This document shows positions 44,242 to 53,091 of a stretch of DNA of 64,000 nt, piece by piece. Both the position numbers and the translations under genes were made by a program. A model generated the notes under the pieces. It saw nothing but the letters and a program-made list of their open reading frames with translations, was not told the origin of the DNA and searched no databases. This DNA is from Pontibacter sp. G13. GTDB lineage: Bacteria; Bacteroidota; Bacteroidia; J057. Where the stretch lies: assembly GCF_031851795.1 (NCBI RefSeq), contig NZ_CP134696.1, positions 4,360,501-4,424,500 on the forward strand. Reading direction: 5' to 3'. Each line of letters starts with the position of its first letter. Position 1 is the stretch's first letter.

Positions 44242-45345
44242 TTGTCGCCAAACTACAGCGTATTGTTGGTCGAGTATTATTTTCCACAATCACTTTCACC
44301 TGCCCGCCTAGATCGGTATCTCGCCGGAGGCTGGTTCCGGAGTGGGCCTTCCCTCTTCCGGACACAGGTATTGTGTTTGGATGGGAACATGTATTCCGTT
44401 ATCAACATCCGCGTCCCACTAGATGGCTACAGGCCTGGAAAAAGCCTGAGAAAGCTCTACAACCAAAACTCACGGAAATTTCGTGTGGAAATTGGGGAGG
44501 CTTTCATTGACCTCGAAAAGGAGCGACTCTATCAAACCCAGAAAAAACGTTTCAAGGGATTTATCTTCGACACGTTGGAGGAATTCCTGTACGCGGGATC
44601 TGCGTTTTACTTGTTCGATACGCGGGAGGTCAGAGTTTACGATGGCGACAAGTTGGTAGCTGTCAGCTATTTCGATGCGGGTTCCAATAGCATTGCCAGT
44701 TTGTTGGGATTGTATGATCAGAGCTATGCAGATCGAAGCCTTGGAATGTTTACCATGTTGGTGGAAATCCATTATGCCCAATCCAAGGGCTTGAAATTCT
44801 ACTATCCGGGCTATGTGCTGGAGGGAATGTCGGCATTTGATTACAAGCTCCGATTGGGAAGTATCCAATACCACAACTGGAAAGGCCGATGGAGACCATT
44901 TCCCAAAGTGAATGAGGAAACCTTGGTTGTAGAGAAGATTCAACAGGGACTGGTGGCTGCTCAGCGGTTACTAGATGCCAAGTGTGTACCATACGAATCT
45001 AGCCTTTATCCATTCTTTTCGGTGGGCTATCTGGAAGGATTCGCAGTAGAATTTCTCAAAAGTGTCTCCTTTCTCAAGCTATTTCCCGATTCCTTCACGG
45101 CACAAACCGGACTTGACCTCGTGCTAGAGTATGTGGTGGAAGAAGGGTGTTACCTATTGAGCCGTGTTCGACGCACAACTGATTTTCTCGATTTCATGAG
45201 TGCTGAATTCTCCGAAGAATTCTTGGACCATGATCGAGTGCAACCGGCGCTTTTGACGAGAGAAGAGTTGATTGCACGGGATTTCACTCCAGACAATCTT
45301 GTCGAAATCGCTTTACAAATCGGCAAGACAGAACTTGCCCTGTAG
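44242..45345 (+). CDS. Ate1/Bpt-like aminoacyl-tRNA-protein transferase, 367 aa
   Basis: Adds an amino acid from aminoacyl-tRNA to protein N-termini, marking them for the N-degron pathway. The C-terminal domain is clear: LVAVSYFDAGSNSIASLLGLYDQSY, FYYPGYVLEG and MSAFDYKLRLGSIQYHNW match the Ate1/Bpt GNAT-like core. The N-terminal EYYFPQSLSPARLDRYLAGGWFRSGPSLF is also conserved. No ATG occurs before residue 49, which would delete that conserved start, so a TTG at 44242 is used; a stop codon lies 15 bases upstream. The C-terminal extension after residue 270 is unusual. Whether it transfers Arg or Leu cannot be judged. Confidence 0.82.
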   Translation: MSPNYSVLLVEYYFPQSLSPARLDRYLAGGWFRSGPSLFRTQVLCLDGNMYSVINIRVPLDGYRPGKSLRKLYNQNSRKFRVEIGEAFIDLEKERLYQTQKKRFKGFIFDTLEEFLYAGSAFYLFDTREVRVYDGDKLVAVSYFDAGSNSIASLLGLYDQSYADRSLGMFTMLVEIHYAQSKGLKFYYPGYVLEGMSAFDYKLRLGSIQYHNWKGRWRPFPKVNEETLVVEKIQQGLVAAQRLLDAKCVPYESSLYPFFSVGYLEGFAVEFLKSVSFLKLFPDSFTAQTGLDLVLEYVVEEGCYLLSRVRRTTDFLDFMSAEFSEEFLDHDRVQPALLTREELIARDFTPDNLVEIALQIGKTELAL

Positions 45346-45348
45346 CGC

Positions 45349-46413
45349 CTAAAGGGATAATCCATCCAACAAGGCCAGATAATCCACAATTCCCTTTTCG
45401 ATTTCAGATTTCAGAATGTACTCGTCAGCAGTATGCGAACGAGCAGAGTCGCCCGGACCGATTTTGAGGGTCGGGTAGGGGATGAGTGCTTGATCTGATA
45501 GGGTCGGTGAGCCGTAAACGTTTTTTCCTAGCGCCTTGCCTTTGACAGCGATTGGATGATCTGCTGAGAGACGAGAGGAATTTAGACGTAATGACCGAGC
45601 CTTGACTTCGCAGGAAACGTGTGATTGGATAATCTCGAGTGTTTCAGCATTGCTGTACCACTCATTCGTCCGGACGTCCACAACAAAAGCGCACCGATCG
45701 GGAACGACATTGTGCTGAGAGCCTGCCTGAATCTGAGTGACTGACATTTTCACGGGCCCCAGAAACTCGGATGATTGCTCGAATTGGTATGTCCTGAACC
45801 ATTCGATATCCTTCATCGCTTCGTAAATGGCATTTACCCCTTCTTCTCTAGCAGCATGGCCCGCTACCCCTTGAGATTCGCAGTCGAGGACCATCAATCC
45901 TTTTTCCGCGATGGCCAGATCCATCTGTGTGGGTTCCCCGATAATCCCCAAATCAATCGATCCAAGTTCAGGTAGAATAGAGGCAATGCCGTTTTTTCCT
46001 GAAATCTCCTCCTCAGCAGTAGCCGCTAGGATCAGGTTATACGGCAGGTCTTTCTCATGTTGAAGGGTCAGAAAGGTTGCGATGAGCGAGACAAGCGGTC
46101 CGCCGGCATCATTGCTTCCCAAGCCGTAGAGGGTGTCTCCTTCCCAAGTTGGATGAAAAGGGTCGCGTTGCCATGATGGATTGGGTTTCACTGTGTCATG
46201 ATGCGAATTGAGCAAAATCACAGGTTTGGAAGGGTCCCAAGTGTGATTTTTGGCCCAAATGTTATGACCGCTTCTCTGGATGCTGGCTCCATGAGAATCG
46301 AGAAATCCGGCGATCAATTCAGCAGTATCTTGCTCTTGCCGTGATAGGGAAGGGGTTTGGATCAATTGTTCCAGGAGCTCGATGGCCGGAGCAGCGAAAG
46401 AGGTATTCATCAT
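45349..46413 (-). CDS. argE: M20-family deacylase of arginine synthesis (ArgE-like), 354 aa
   Basis: A di-zinc peptidase-family deacylase. Metal and catalytic parts are visible as NSHHDTV, GSNDAGGPL, TAEEE, IGEPTQ and a C-terminal RSHTADEY. It overlaps argB by ATGA, so the two are translationally coupled, supporting a role in arginine synthesis. Many Bacteroidota use N-acetyl- or N-succinyl-citrulline as intermediate, made by a special transcarbamylase; this enzyme may therefore deacylate that rather than acetylornithine. The ATG at 46413 (MMNTSF) is chosen over an upstream frame start that lies inside argB. Confidence 0.85.
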   Translation of the reverse strand: MMNTSFAAPAIELLEQLIQTPSLSRQEQDTAELIAGFLDSHGASIQRSGHNIWAKNHTWDPSKPVILLNSHHDTVKPNPSWQRDPFHPTWEGDTLYGLGSNDAGGPLVSLIATFLTLQHEKDLPYNLILAATAEEEISGKNGIASILPELGSIDLGIIGEPTQMDLAIAEKGLMVLDCESQGVAGHAAREEGVNAIYEAMKDIEWFRTYQFEQSSEFLGPVKMSVTQIQAGSQHNVVPDRCAFVVDVRTNEWYSNAETLEIIQSHVSCEVKARSLRLNSSRLSADHPIAVKGKALGKNVYGSPTLSDQALIPYPTLKIGPGDSARSHTADEYILKSEIEKGIVDYLALLDGLSL

Positions 46414-47210
46414 TCGGAAGTTGAGGGAATCAAGATTTCTGTACCGATAAACTGCGGTGTGTGTAGGCCTGACAGGGCGGATTGGGAGCAAATGTACACT
46501 CTGTTTACCCCGTGATTCAATGCATCGAAAGCATTATCCAGTTTCGGAATCATACCTCCAACAATGTGGCCTTGTTGCCGATGATCAGCATAACTCGATG
46601 GGGTGAGTTGCTGGATCAAGGTTTGATCATCGTCCGGATCAATCATCACACCGGGCTTTTCGAAGCCATACACGAGATGCACTTCATAGAAAGCCGAAAG
46701 CGCCTGAGCAACTACCGATGCAATGGTGTCCGCATTGGTATTCAGCATATTGCCCTGCCCATCATGGGTGAGTGGTGCCATGACTGGGGTAATGCCAGCT
46801 TGGATCAATTGAGCGAGACGGTCACCATCTACAGCGACGATGTCTCCCACCCAGCCGTAGTCGATGGTTTTCACAGGGCGTTTGATAGCCTGAATGACAT
46901 TCATGTCTGCACCGGTAATGCCAAGGGCATTGATCCCCAGTGCCTGAAGAGAGGCTACTAATTGCTTATTCTTGAGACCTCCATAAACCATCATGGCGAC
47001 CTCTAGCATGGGTTTATCCGTGATGCGTCGGCCATCGACCATTTGGACTTGGATGCCGAGTCTCTCCGCAATCTGGGTTCCGGTTTTTCCGCCTCCATGT
47101 ACTAGCACTTTTGCGCCGGGGAGTTGGGCGAAATCTGCAAGTAATTGAGTGCGCTTGGCGGGGTCGGCCAAGACATGTCCGCCTATTTTGAGGATGGTCA
47201 GTCTATTCAT
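46410..47210 (-). CDS. argB: Acetylglutamate kinase family, 266 aa
   Basis: An amino-acid kinase fold: ILKIGGHVLADPAK at the N-terminus, VHGGGKTGTQIAERLG (phosphate-binding glycine loop) and NTNADTIASVVAQAL, which is the ATP-binding ArgB signature. The length is normal. It phosphorylates N-acetylglutamate, or N-succinylglutamate as in some Bacteroidota, at the second step of arginine synthesis. It precedes argE with four-base overlap. No ARG-box type operator could be placed with confidence in the 43 bases upstream. Confidence 0.93.
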   Translation of the reverse strand: MNRLTILKIGGHVLADPAKRTQLLADFAQLPGAKVLVHGGGKTGTQIAERLGIQVQMVDGRRITDKPMLEVAMMVYGGLKNKQLVASLQALGINALGITGADMNVIQAIKRPVKTIDYGWVGDIVAVDGDRLAQLIQAGITPVMAPLTHDGQGNMLNTNADTIASVVAQALSAFYEVHLVYGFEKPGVMIDPDDDQTLIQQLTPSSYADHRQQGHIVGGMIPKLDNAFDALNHGVNRVYICSQSALSGLHTPQFIGTEILIPSTSE

Positions 47211-47253
47211 GTATGTTGAATTCAGGCGGGGGAGGGCCTTACAAAATTAGGGG

Positions 47254-48459
47254 TCAATGCGCTTTCCCCCAAATCACGCATTTTTCACCTTGCCAACGCG
47301 TTGCGATCAGCCAGTGTTCTCCGCCTTCTCGGAGACCCAATTGTTTGCGAATGTCGGCAACTTGAAAGGGGAAGTGCCGCTGGACAATATGGGCTCTATT
47401 GATTCCCTGCTTTTTCAGCCATCGTTTGATCGCCTTGGGCTTGTAGGGCATCATCTCAAGGATATCCCAGACACGGCCCGGAAAGGGCAGTTCCGGAAGT
47501 TGCGTTCCAAAGAAGAAGCCCATCGAATGATTCATTGCACCGGGTAAATCAGGAAAAGCATGCTCAAACAAAGTTTGGGTAGTTCTGGCCTTATAGCATG
47601 CCACATCTGGCTCGATGAGGACGGTAGGATGGGCGGGCAGTTGGCGCGAATCGGGTTTGTTGGGCGCTCCTTGAGGAAATTCATAGGAGAATCGGTGATT
47701 CTGCCGCAGGATCTTGAGGTGAATGTACTTGTTTGCGTCTGCTGTTTTGCGCCAGTGGAGCAGCAGTTCTTTGCACTCATTGCCAATGGATACCACTTCA
47801 ATGACTTGAATTTGGGGCAAATCATCCCAAGCGGCGGAGATATCCAGCATGGGAGAGGCTTTGATCATGATTTGCTGCGCGAGTTGCTGCATTCGTCCGA
47901 ATAGCGACACTACATCTGGGGAGCATTCACCAAGTTTGACCAGTCTTTTGCCGGTGGAGTTTCTCCGATCGGGATCGACAAAAATAAGGTCGAAGGGATT
48001 TCCCTTGTAAGTTTCCAAAAATAGATGTGCTGATTCATTTCGAATTTCAACATTTCTCGTATTTAGGAGTTTTAGATTATGTCGAGTAATGTCAGCAAGC
48101 AGCTTGTCCGCTTCGAGGCTCGTGACATTTTGAAAGGATTGGGAAAAATGATACGAATCAACGCCCAGTCCTGCTGTCATGTCCAAACAGTGGATTCCGG
48201 ATGCTTCCTTGAGTGAGGCTGCCTTTTCGCTGCTACATTGTTCGAAAGCGCGTTGGGGAATGATGCAGGCATGGTTGTAATAAGAAGGAAGCTTTTGTGC
48301 AGCCTTCTTAAGTATTGCCAACTGGCTTGCGATCAACTGGATAGGCAAATCCGATTTTGAATGAGACAAAGCAAAGGTCACGGGGTCTTCCCCTTGATGT
48401 CGTTTCAGTAAATTTCGAATTTTCGGTTCAGTTAGGATTTCAAACTCCTCGTGTGTCAT
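47254..48459 (-). CDS. SAM-dependent methyltransferase with a THUMP-like C-terminal domain, 401 aa
   Basis: Motif I IHCLDMTAGLGVDSYHFS and the acidic LEAD after beta2 mark the SAM pocket; DLIFVDPDRR plays the role of the catalytic NPPY-like loop of RNA methyltransferases. The C-terminal 70 residues, with VQRHFPFQVADIRKQLGL and GEHWLIATR, match the THUMP-like domain of a widespread bacterial family that probably modifies rRNA or tRNA. The usual name is class I SAM-dependent methyltransferase with THUMP-like domain; the target base is unknown. It is 43 bases upstream of argB on the same strand. Confidence 0.85.
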   Translation of the reverse strand: MTHEEFEILTEPKIRNLLKRHQGEDPVTFALSHSKSDLPIQLIASQLAILKKAAQKLPSYYNHACIIPQRAFEQCSSEKAASLKEASGIHCLDMTAGLGVDSYHFSQSFQNVTSLEADKLLADITRHNLKLLNTRNVEIRNESAHLFLETYKGNPFDLIFVDPDRRNSTGKRLVKLGECSPDVVSLFGRMQQLAQQIMIKASPMLDISAAWDDLPQIQVIEVVSIGNECKELLLHWRKTADANKYIHLKILRQNHRFSYEFPQGAPNKPDSRQLPAHPTVLIEPDVACYKARTTQTLFEHAFPDLPGAMNHSMGFFFGTQLPELPFPGRVWDILEMMPYKPKAIKRWLKKQGINRAHIVQRHFPFQVADIRKQLGLREGGEHWLIATRWQGEKCVIWGKAH

Positions 48460-48535
48460 ACATTTGGATCAAGACTTACTTTTGCGTACAATAGCGCAGC
48501 ATTTAGCCTAATTACCTGATAAAATTGTCATTCTC

Positions 48536-48655
48536 ATGAAGCGTACCAAGCACATCGTCGCCATGCTTCTGCTCGTATTCACCCTCGGGACTATGTTGAG
48601 CGGATGCTATGCCCACAGAACTTGCCAAGCGACCAAAATTGGTAATCACAGATAA
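48536..48655 (+). CDS. Tiny lipoprotein-like peptide, 39 aa
   Basis: Starts MKRTKHIVAMLLLVFTLG and carries a lipobox LSGC at residues 21-24, leaving a mature piece of 16 residues (CYAHRTCQ...). Two later Lys/Arg and a His end it. It stands 8 bases before ytxJ with co-directional orientation, so it may be co-transcribed. Small lipoprotein genes of this kind occur in Bacteroidota; the function is unknown, and its short length leaves doubt. Confidence 0.55.
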   Translation: MKRTKHIVAMLLLVFTLGTMLSGCYAHRTCQATKIGNHR

Positions 48656-48663
48656 GAACGCTT

Positions 48664-48999
48664 ATGGACAAATGGGCAATTCTCCATCAAGAGGCCCAGT
48701 TAGCCGCAATCGAGGAACGCTCTTATGAGCGACCACAACTGATTTTCAAGCATAGTACACGTTGTGGGATTTCTTCGCAAGCACAGCATGTGTTGGATCA
48801 AGCCACTGCGGATTTACAGGGTCAAGTAGACCTGTACTATCTAGATTTGATCGCATATCGATCAATCTCCAATCTTGTTGCGGATAGATTTGGGATTCCT
48901 CATCAATCGCCACAAGTCATTGTAGTCAAAGATGGAAAGGTCGTACATCAGGCCAGTCATTTTTCCATCGCTCCTACAAAGATTCTGGAGGCAGTTTAG
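48664..48999 (+). CDS. ytxJ: YtxJ-family bacillithiol system protein (monothiol bacilliredoxin-like), 111 aa
   Basis: A thioredoxin-fold protein with the single-cysteine motif FKHSTRCGISSQA and a cis-proline PQVIVVKDG. YtxJ proteins are found where bacillithiol is the low-molecular-weight thiol, and are proposed to be monothiol bacilliredoxins that remove bacillithiol from proteins. Residue Y rich loops (QVDLYYLDLIAYR) are typical. It ends before a strong bidirectional terminator. Confidence 0.9.
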   Translation: MDKWAILHQEAQLAAIEERSYERPQLIFKHSTRCGISSQAQHVLDQATADLQGQVDLYYLDLIAYRSISNLVADRFGIPHQSPQVIVVKDGKVVHQASHFSIAPTKILEAV

Positions 49000-49022
49000 G
49001 TATTTGATTCTCACTCCTGAAA

Positions 49023-49063
49023 AAGACTTCAGCCCAAGTAGATCTTGGGCTGAAGTCTTTTTG
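49023..49063. terminator. Bidirectional Rho-independent terminator
   Basis: A 14-bp perfect stem (GACTTCAGCCCAAG and CTTGGGCTGAAGTC) with a five-base loop is flanked by AAAAA on the left and TTTTT on the right, so it can end both ytxJ and the convergent osmC-like gene. Confidence 0.9.
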
Positions 49064-49073
49064 CTTGTAGAGC

Positions 49074-49481
49074 CTATATGTACTGGAACTTGACGTGGAC
49101 CTTCAGATCGGGATGCAAGCTGCAGCATACCGGGCAATTCAACGCCGCATTTTCCAACAAGGACTTGTCGGTATCGCTGAGATTGTGGTTCTCAAAATTC
49201 AGCAAAATGTTGACCGCAGCCACTCGACGAGGATTGCTTGCCATGATTTTTTCCACCTCAGCAGTTACTTCCCCCATTTCCAGGTCATTTTTTTCAGACT
49301 GAATACCCATGATGGTGATCATGCAGGAAGCAATGGAGGTCGCCAATAGATCTGTCGGAGAAAAAGCCTCCCCTTTGCCGTGGTTGTCAGTTGGGGCATC
49401 GGTGATGATGGTATTCTCGGACCTCAGATGGGTAGCAGAGGTGCGCAGATTTCCTTGGTACGTGATGTGTGAAGTCTTCAT
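49074..49481 (-). CDS. OsmC/Ohr-family redox protein, 135 aa
   Basis: An OsmC-fold peroxiredoxin-like protein. FSPTDLLATSIASCMITIMG contains the first redox cysteine (SCM) and NCPVCCSLHPDLKV the second, with an extra neighbouring Cys; the E in GKGEAFSPTD matches the usual position. Family members reduce organic or inorganic peroxides; the YhfA-like subgroup is not fully characterised. It is convergent with ytxJ, another thiol-stress gene. Confidence 0.9.
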   Translation of the reverse strand: MKTSHITYQGNLRTSATHLRSENTIITDAPTDNHGKGEAFSPTDLLATSIASCMITIMGIQSEKNDLEMGEVTAEVEKIMASNPRRVAAVNILLNFENHNLSDTDKSLLENAALNCPVCCSLHPDLKVHVKFQYI

Positions 49482-49758
49482 ATTCGGGCCTTTGATGGAT
49501 GCAAATTACATTTTTTTCTTCCCCATCAAGAATTTCAAAGAAAGGCATTCGGAACTGTCAAGGAGATTCTGTGATTTGGTCAGTTGATGCGGGTTTTTGG
49601 AAAATGAATGAATATAAAATAGCTAGAATGCTTCGTTTTCAAACATGATTGTCTACGTGCTAACATATTATTGAATAAAATTTTTTGGCTCAATCTTGAC
49701 TTGGTACGTCGCAAAATATTAACTAGCACTAAATACGCACCAAATTCCGAGTATTTCC

Positions 49759-50583
49759 ATGCAGGTGAGTACCGTCATCGAACCGAAAAAAAGTGCATTC
49801 AAGATCAATTTCCGAGAACTCTATGAGTACCGGGAATTACTTTGGACGCTTACTTACAGGGACTTCAGAGTCAAATATGCCCAAACCATATTGGGATTCT
49901 CTTGGGCAGTTCTGAACCCATTTCTCCAAATCTTCATCCTCAGTTTCGTATTTGGCACAGTAGCCAAGGCTGGTACCGGGAATGTTGAAGCCCCACACCT
50001 TATCTACACAACTGCGGGTATGTTGGGATATACCTACTTTTCCAACTTGATGACTCAGGCAGGAAGCTCGATCATTATGGCCCAGCAGATGGTCAAGAAG
50101 ATCTATTTCCCAAGATTGGTCATTCCATTGTCCAAGGCGATCACAGGTCTCATTGACTTGTTGGCCACGATGGTTATCCTCGGCTTGATGATGGTTTACT
50201 ACCAGTACACCCCAGGTGGGAACATCATCTATCTGCCCTTTTTCATTTTGATTGCTGTACTGTCAGGTTTGGCTGCGGGGATTTGGATGAGTGCTTTGAC
50301 TGTTAGGTTTAGAGATTTCCAGCAGGTGACCCCTCTGATTGTTCGTTTGGGAATGTACGCAACCCCAATTGCCTACCCTGCGAGCTTGGTTCCTGAGAAA
50401 TACCTGACTTTGTACTATATGAACCCTATGGCAGGTGTCGTCGAGGGAGTGAGGTGGTGCATTGTGGGGGGAGACCCTCCAAGCACATTGATGTACCTAT
50501 CTTTTGGATTGATCGCCGTTCTATTTGTTTTCGGAATTTTCTTCTTCAATCGAGTGGAGAGAATGATGGCAGATATCCTCTAG
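49759..50583 (+). CDS. wzm: ABC-2 type polysaccharide export permease (Wzm-like), 274 aa
   Basis: Inner-membrane channel for O-antigen or related polysaccharide. It starts with a cytoplasmic amphipathic region, then RELYEYRELLWTLTYRDFRVKYAQTILGFSWAVLNPF, the ABC2_membrane hallmark, with six hydrophobic helices, and a SALTVRFRDFQQVTPLIVRLGMYATPIAYP segment. The matching ATPase Wzt is encoded two genes downstream, with a sulfotransferase between them. No competing transporter family fits. An AT-rich 277-base interval precedes it. Confidence 0.93.
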   Translation: MQVSTVIEPKKSAFKINFRELYEYRELLWTLTYRDFRVKYAQTILGFSWAVLNPFLQIFILSFVFGTVAKAGTGNVEAPHLIYTTAGMLGYTYFSNLMTQAGSSIIMAQQMVKKIYFPRLVIPLSKAITGLIDLLATMVILGLMMVYYQYTPGGNIIYLPFFILIAVLSGLAAGIWMSALTVRFRDFQQVTPLIVRLGMYATPIAYPASLVPEKYLTLYYMNPMAGVVEGVRWCIVGGDPPSTLMYLSFGLIAVLFVFGIFFFNRVERMMADIL

Positions 50584-50619
50584 ACGCTTCTAATGATGAT
50601 TTATCCACGATAAAGCCAT

Positions 50620-51339
50620 ATGATTTATCTTAGTGTTAGTTTGCCCAAATCAGCGAGTACACTTCTTTTTTCCTACACGGAGCAAATGCTGTTTGCAACG
50701 GGCCGCAAGCATGGGCAGGAAGCACTTCGTGCTGCGGTGAAATCAGGGAAGCTAGAAGGATTGGATGGCTTTGTTGAGAGGTTTGGCTGGAAGGAAGCGA
50801 TACATCTGTTGAGAATCAGCATATTTAAGGGTGATGTGGTAGTCAAATCGCATCGTGGCCCAAGCTTTTGGATTAGGCAGCTGATCAGATTGGGATTGGC
50901 CAAGGTGACGTTCATTTACAGAGATCCACGAGATGTAATGCTTTCGGCACGAGATCATGCTAGACGGACAGCCGATTCAGATTTTCCCCAATTCCAACAA
51001 TATCTAGATTTTGAAGCTGGAATCAAGCATCTCAAGATGATTATAAAAAGGGCCATCTGGTGGATAAAATTGGACCGAGCTTTGAATCTGGAGTATGTAA
51101 AGTTGTTGGCCGATCCGGTTACCCAGCTAAAAAAGGTCAATGAATATTTTGGGTGGAATCTTCAAGAAGAAGATTTGGAAAAAATTGTCCAAAATGAATC
51201 CAAGGGTCGCTCTTCCGGAAAATCAAATTTCAACCAAGGCAAAATCAGTCGCTATCAGGAAGAAATGACACCCGATCAGGTCGCTCACTTCAATGAGATT
51301 TTTGCCCCTGAGCTAGAGTTGATGGGATTCCCACAATAA
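50620..51339 (+). CDS. Sulfotransferase (PAPS-dependent), 239 aa
   Basis: The 5'-phosphosulfate-binding loop PKSASTLL is at residue 9 and the 3'-phosphate motif YRDPRDVMLSARDH near residue 103, as in Sulfotransfer_1 enzymes. A Lys-rich C-terminal motif RSSGKSNFNQGKIS resembles the GxxGxWK-like end of the family. It lies between the Wzm and Wzt genes, pointing to sulfation of the exported polysaccharide or of its lipid carrier. The protein is short relative to eukaryotic sulfotransferases (about 290), but the core is intact. Confidence 0.85.
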   Translation: MIYLSVSLPKSASTLLFSYTEQMLFATGRKHGQEALRAAVKSGKLEGLDGFVERFGWKEAIHLLRISIFKGDVVVKSHRGPSFWIRQLIRLGLAKVTFIYRDPRDVMLSARDHARRTADSDFPQFQQYLDFEAGIKHLKMIIKRAIWWIKLDRALNLEYVKLLADPVTQLKKVNEYFGWNLQEEDLEKIVQNESKGRSSGKSNFNQGKISRYQEEMTPDQVAHFNEIFAPELELMGFPQ

Positions 51340-51436
51340 GCGCTCAGTGCCTTCTACAGCTGAAAGACTATCTACTCATCCCCCTTTATTTCACGGAAGT
51401 ATATCACTTCTGATTGTCAACTTTCAATCAAGATCG

Positions 51437-52693
51437 ATGTCGGACATCGCGATACAAGTCGAGCATATCTCCAAGATGTACCAACTGGGCGCCATCGGTG
51501 CTGGAACATTGAGAGAAACCTTCCAAAATGCCTGGAGAAGTCTGAATGGCAAGCACAATTCCGATGTAGGGAAGACCAAAGAGTTTTGGGCACTTCGGGA
51601 TGTCAACTTCGAGGTCAAGCACGGTGAAGTAGTGGGGATCGTAGGGAAGAATGGTGCCGGAAAAAGTACCCTGCTCAAGGTGCTCTCCAAGATTACCGAG
51701 CCTACTGAAGGCCGAATTAAGCTTGGTGGACGAATTGCTTCTCTGCTGGAGGTCGGTACAGGCTTTCACCCTGAGTTGACTGGCCGTGAGAATATTTTCC
51801 TCAATGGATCTATCCTCGGAATGACGCGGGTTGAAATCAAGCAGAAGTTTGATGAAATCGTGGAGTTCAGTGGAGTGGAAAAATTTCTCGATACGCCCGT
51901 GAAGCGTTATTCAAGCGGGATGTATGTGCGTTTGGCTTTTGCTGTGGCAGCACATTTGGAACCAGAAATTCTCGTGATTGATGAGGTGCTGGCAGTAGGT
52001 GATATGGAGTTCCAGAAGAAATGCCTAGGAAAAATGAAGGATGTGGCAGGTCAGGGTAGAACGGTCCTGTTCGTGAGCCACAACATGGCAGCCGTGAATT
52101 CTCTGTGTTCCAAAGCGATTTTCCTCCAAAATGGGCAAGTTCATAGCATGGGCCCTACCTCCGACATTATTCCAAAATACATGGATTCCTCTTCAGAAGG
52201 AGTTCATGGGAATACTGTCAGCATCGAGGGAGACAAGAAGCTTCCCATTCGCCCTACTGGCGTACAAGTACTGGTGAATGAAACGCCCAATCGTACCATG
52301 AAAATGGGTGACAACTTGACGGTAAGGATGTTCTTCGATAGCAATGAGCCTACCGATTCAGTGTTTGCAGCGATCAACATTATCTCTTCGAATGGAGACC
52401 CAATTATTGCAACGAGCAATGAATTTTTGCCTTTTGCAAAAGCCTCAGAGCCTACTAGCCAGGGGTTTGTAGACATCAAGCTCGGGGTTGTTCCGCTGAA
52501 CAAAGGCACATATTACCTATCTATCTGGTTGGGGCAGCATCGAAAAACCCTACAAATTGTACGTGAGGTGATGTCTTTTCAGGTAGAGGCAAAAGATATA
52601 TGGGGCAAAGGAAAACTTCCCGCCAAAGCATCCCACCTATATTGGGAGGCAGATTTCCACATTGGAGGAGCAGTTCCTCAAGAAATTATTTAG
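51437..52693 (+). CDS. wzt: Wzt-like ATPase with a polysaccharide-binding C-terminal domain, 418 aa
   Basis: Nucleotide-binding subunit of the Wzm exporter. Walker A is GKNGAGKST, the signature RYSSGMYVRLAFAVAAHL, and Walker B ILVIDEVLAVGD, all in the Wzt/TagH order. The region after residue about 250 is a Wzt_C-type beta sandwich that recognises the chain end of the polysaccharide (FDSNEPTDSVFAAINI and KLGVVPLNKGTYYLSIW). The ATG at 51437 (MSDIAIQVEH) starts at the domain, and the upstream frame overlaps non-coding sequence. A terminator follows. Confidence 0.93.
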   Translation: MSDIAIQVEHISKMYQLGAIGAGTLRETFQNAWRSLNGKHNSDVGKTKEFWALRDVNFEVKHGEVVGIVGKNGAGKSTLLKVLSKITEPTEGRIKLGGRIASLLEVGTGFHPELTGRENIFLNGSILGMTRVEIKQKFDEIVEFSGVEKFLDTPVKRYSSGMYVRLAFAVAAHLEPEILVIDEVLAVGDMEFQKKCLGKMKDVAGQGRTVLFVSHNMAAVNSLCSKAIFLQNGQVHSMGPTSDIIPKYMDSSSEGVHGNTVSIEGDKKLPIRPTGVQVLVNETPNRTMKMGDNLTVRMFFDSNEPTDSVFAAINIISSNGDPIIATSNEFLPFAKASEPTSQGFVDIKLGVVPLNKGTYYLSIWLGQHRKTLQIVREVMSFQVEAKDIWGKGKLPAKASHLYWEADFHIGGAVPQEII

Positions 52694-52715
52694 GCCTTTC
52701 ATGGCAAGAAACATT

Positions 52716-52757
52716 AAGCAACGAAATAGCTTCCAGCCAATTTCGTTGCTTTTTTTA
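52716..52757 (+). terminator. Rho-independent terminator after wzt
   Basis: The 12-bp perfect stem AAGCAACGAAAT / ATTTCGTTGCTT has a 12-base loop and is followed by TTTTTT. Confidence 0.9.
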
Positions 52758-53091
52758 TGAGTAGCGGTTTGAGAAATTTTCAGAAAAATTAGATCCGCTC
52801 GTTGAGTTCAAGGTAAAGCCCGGGATTAACTGGAAGGTGTAATCCCAACTCCATATTTAGGAAAAGGGAAAATTCGGATTGGTACCTTCATCGAAATGGG
52901 GTTAATTTGATTTTCCTTACTCTTTACTCCTCTCAGATGATTGGGATATCATGATGCCTATTTAAGCTGCATGTATCACATACATGTGCTTGCAATCTGG
53001 GAAGGCCTATTCCAACGACATTGCTACCTAATCTTGATTCGCCCTCCCTTAAACAATTTTTGGGAGCCAAACGAAAAGGTCTGTAAAAGAT
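52758..53091 (+). promoter_or_regulatory. Intergenic leader of the T9SS protein gene
   Basis: About 330 bases after the wzt terminator with no gene. It is the upstream region of the 1280-residue secreted protein. No clean promoter pair was identified. Confidence 0.4.
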
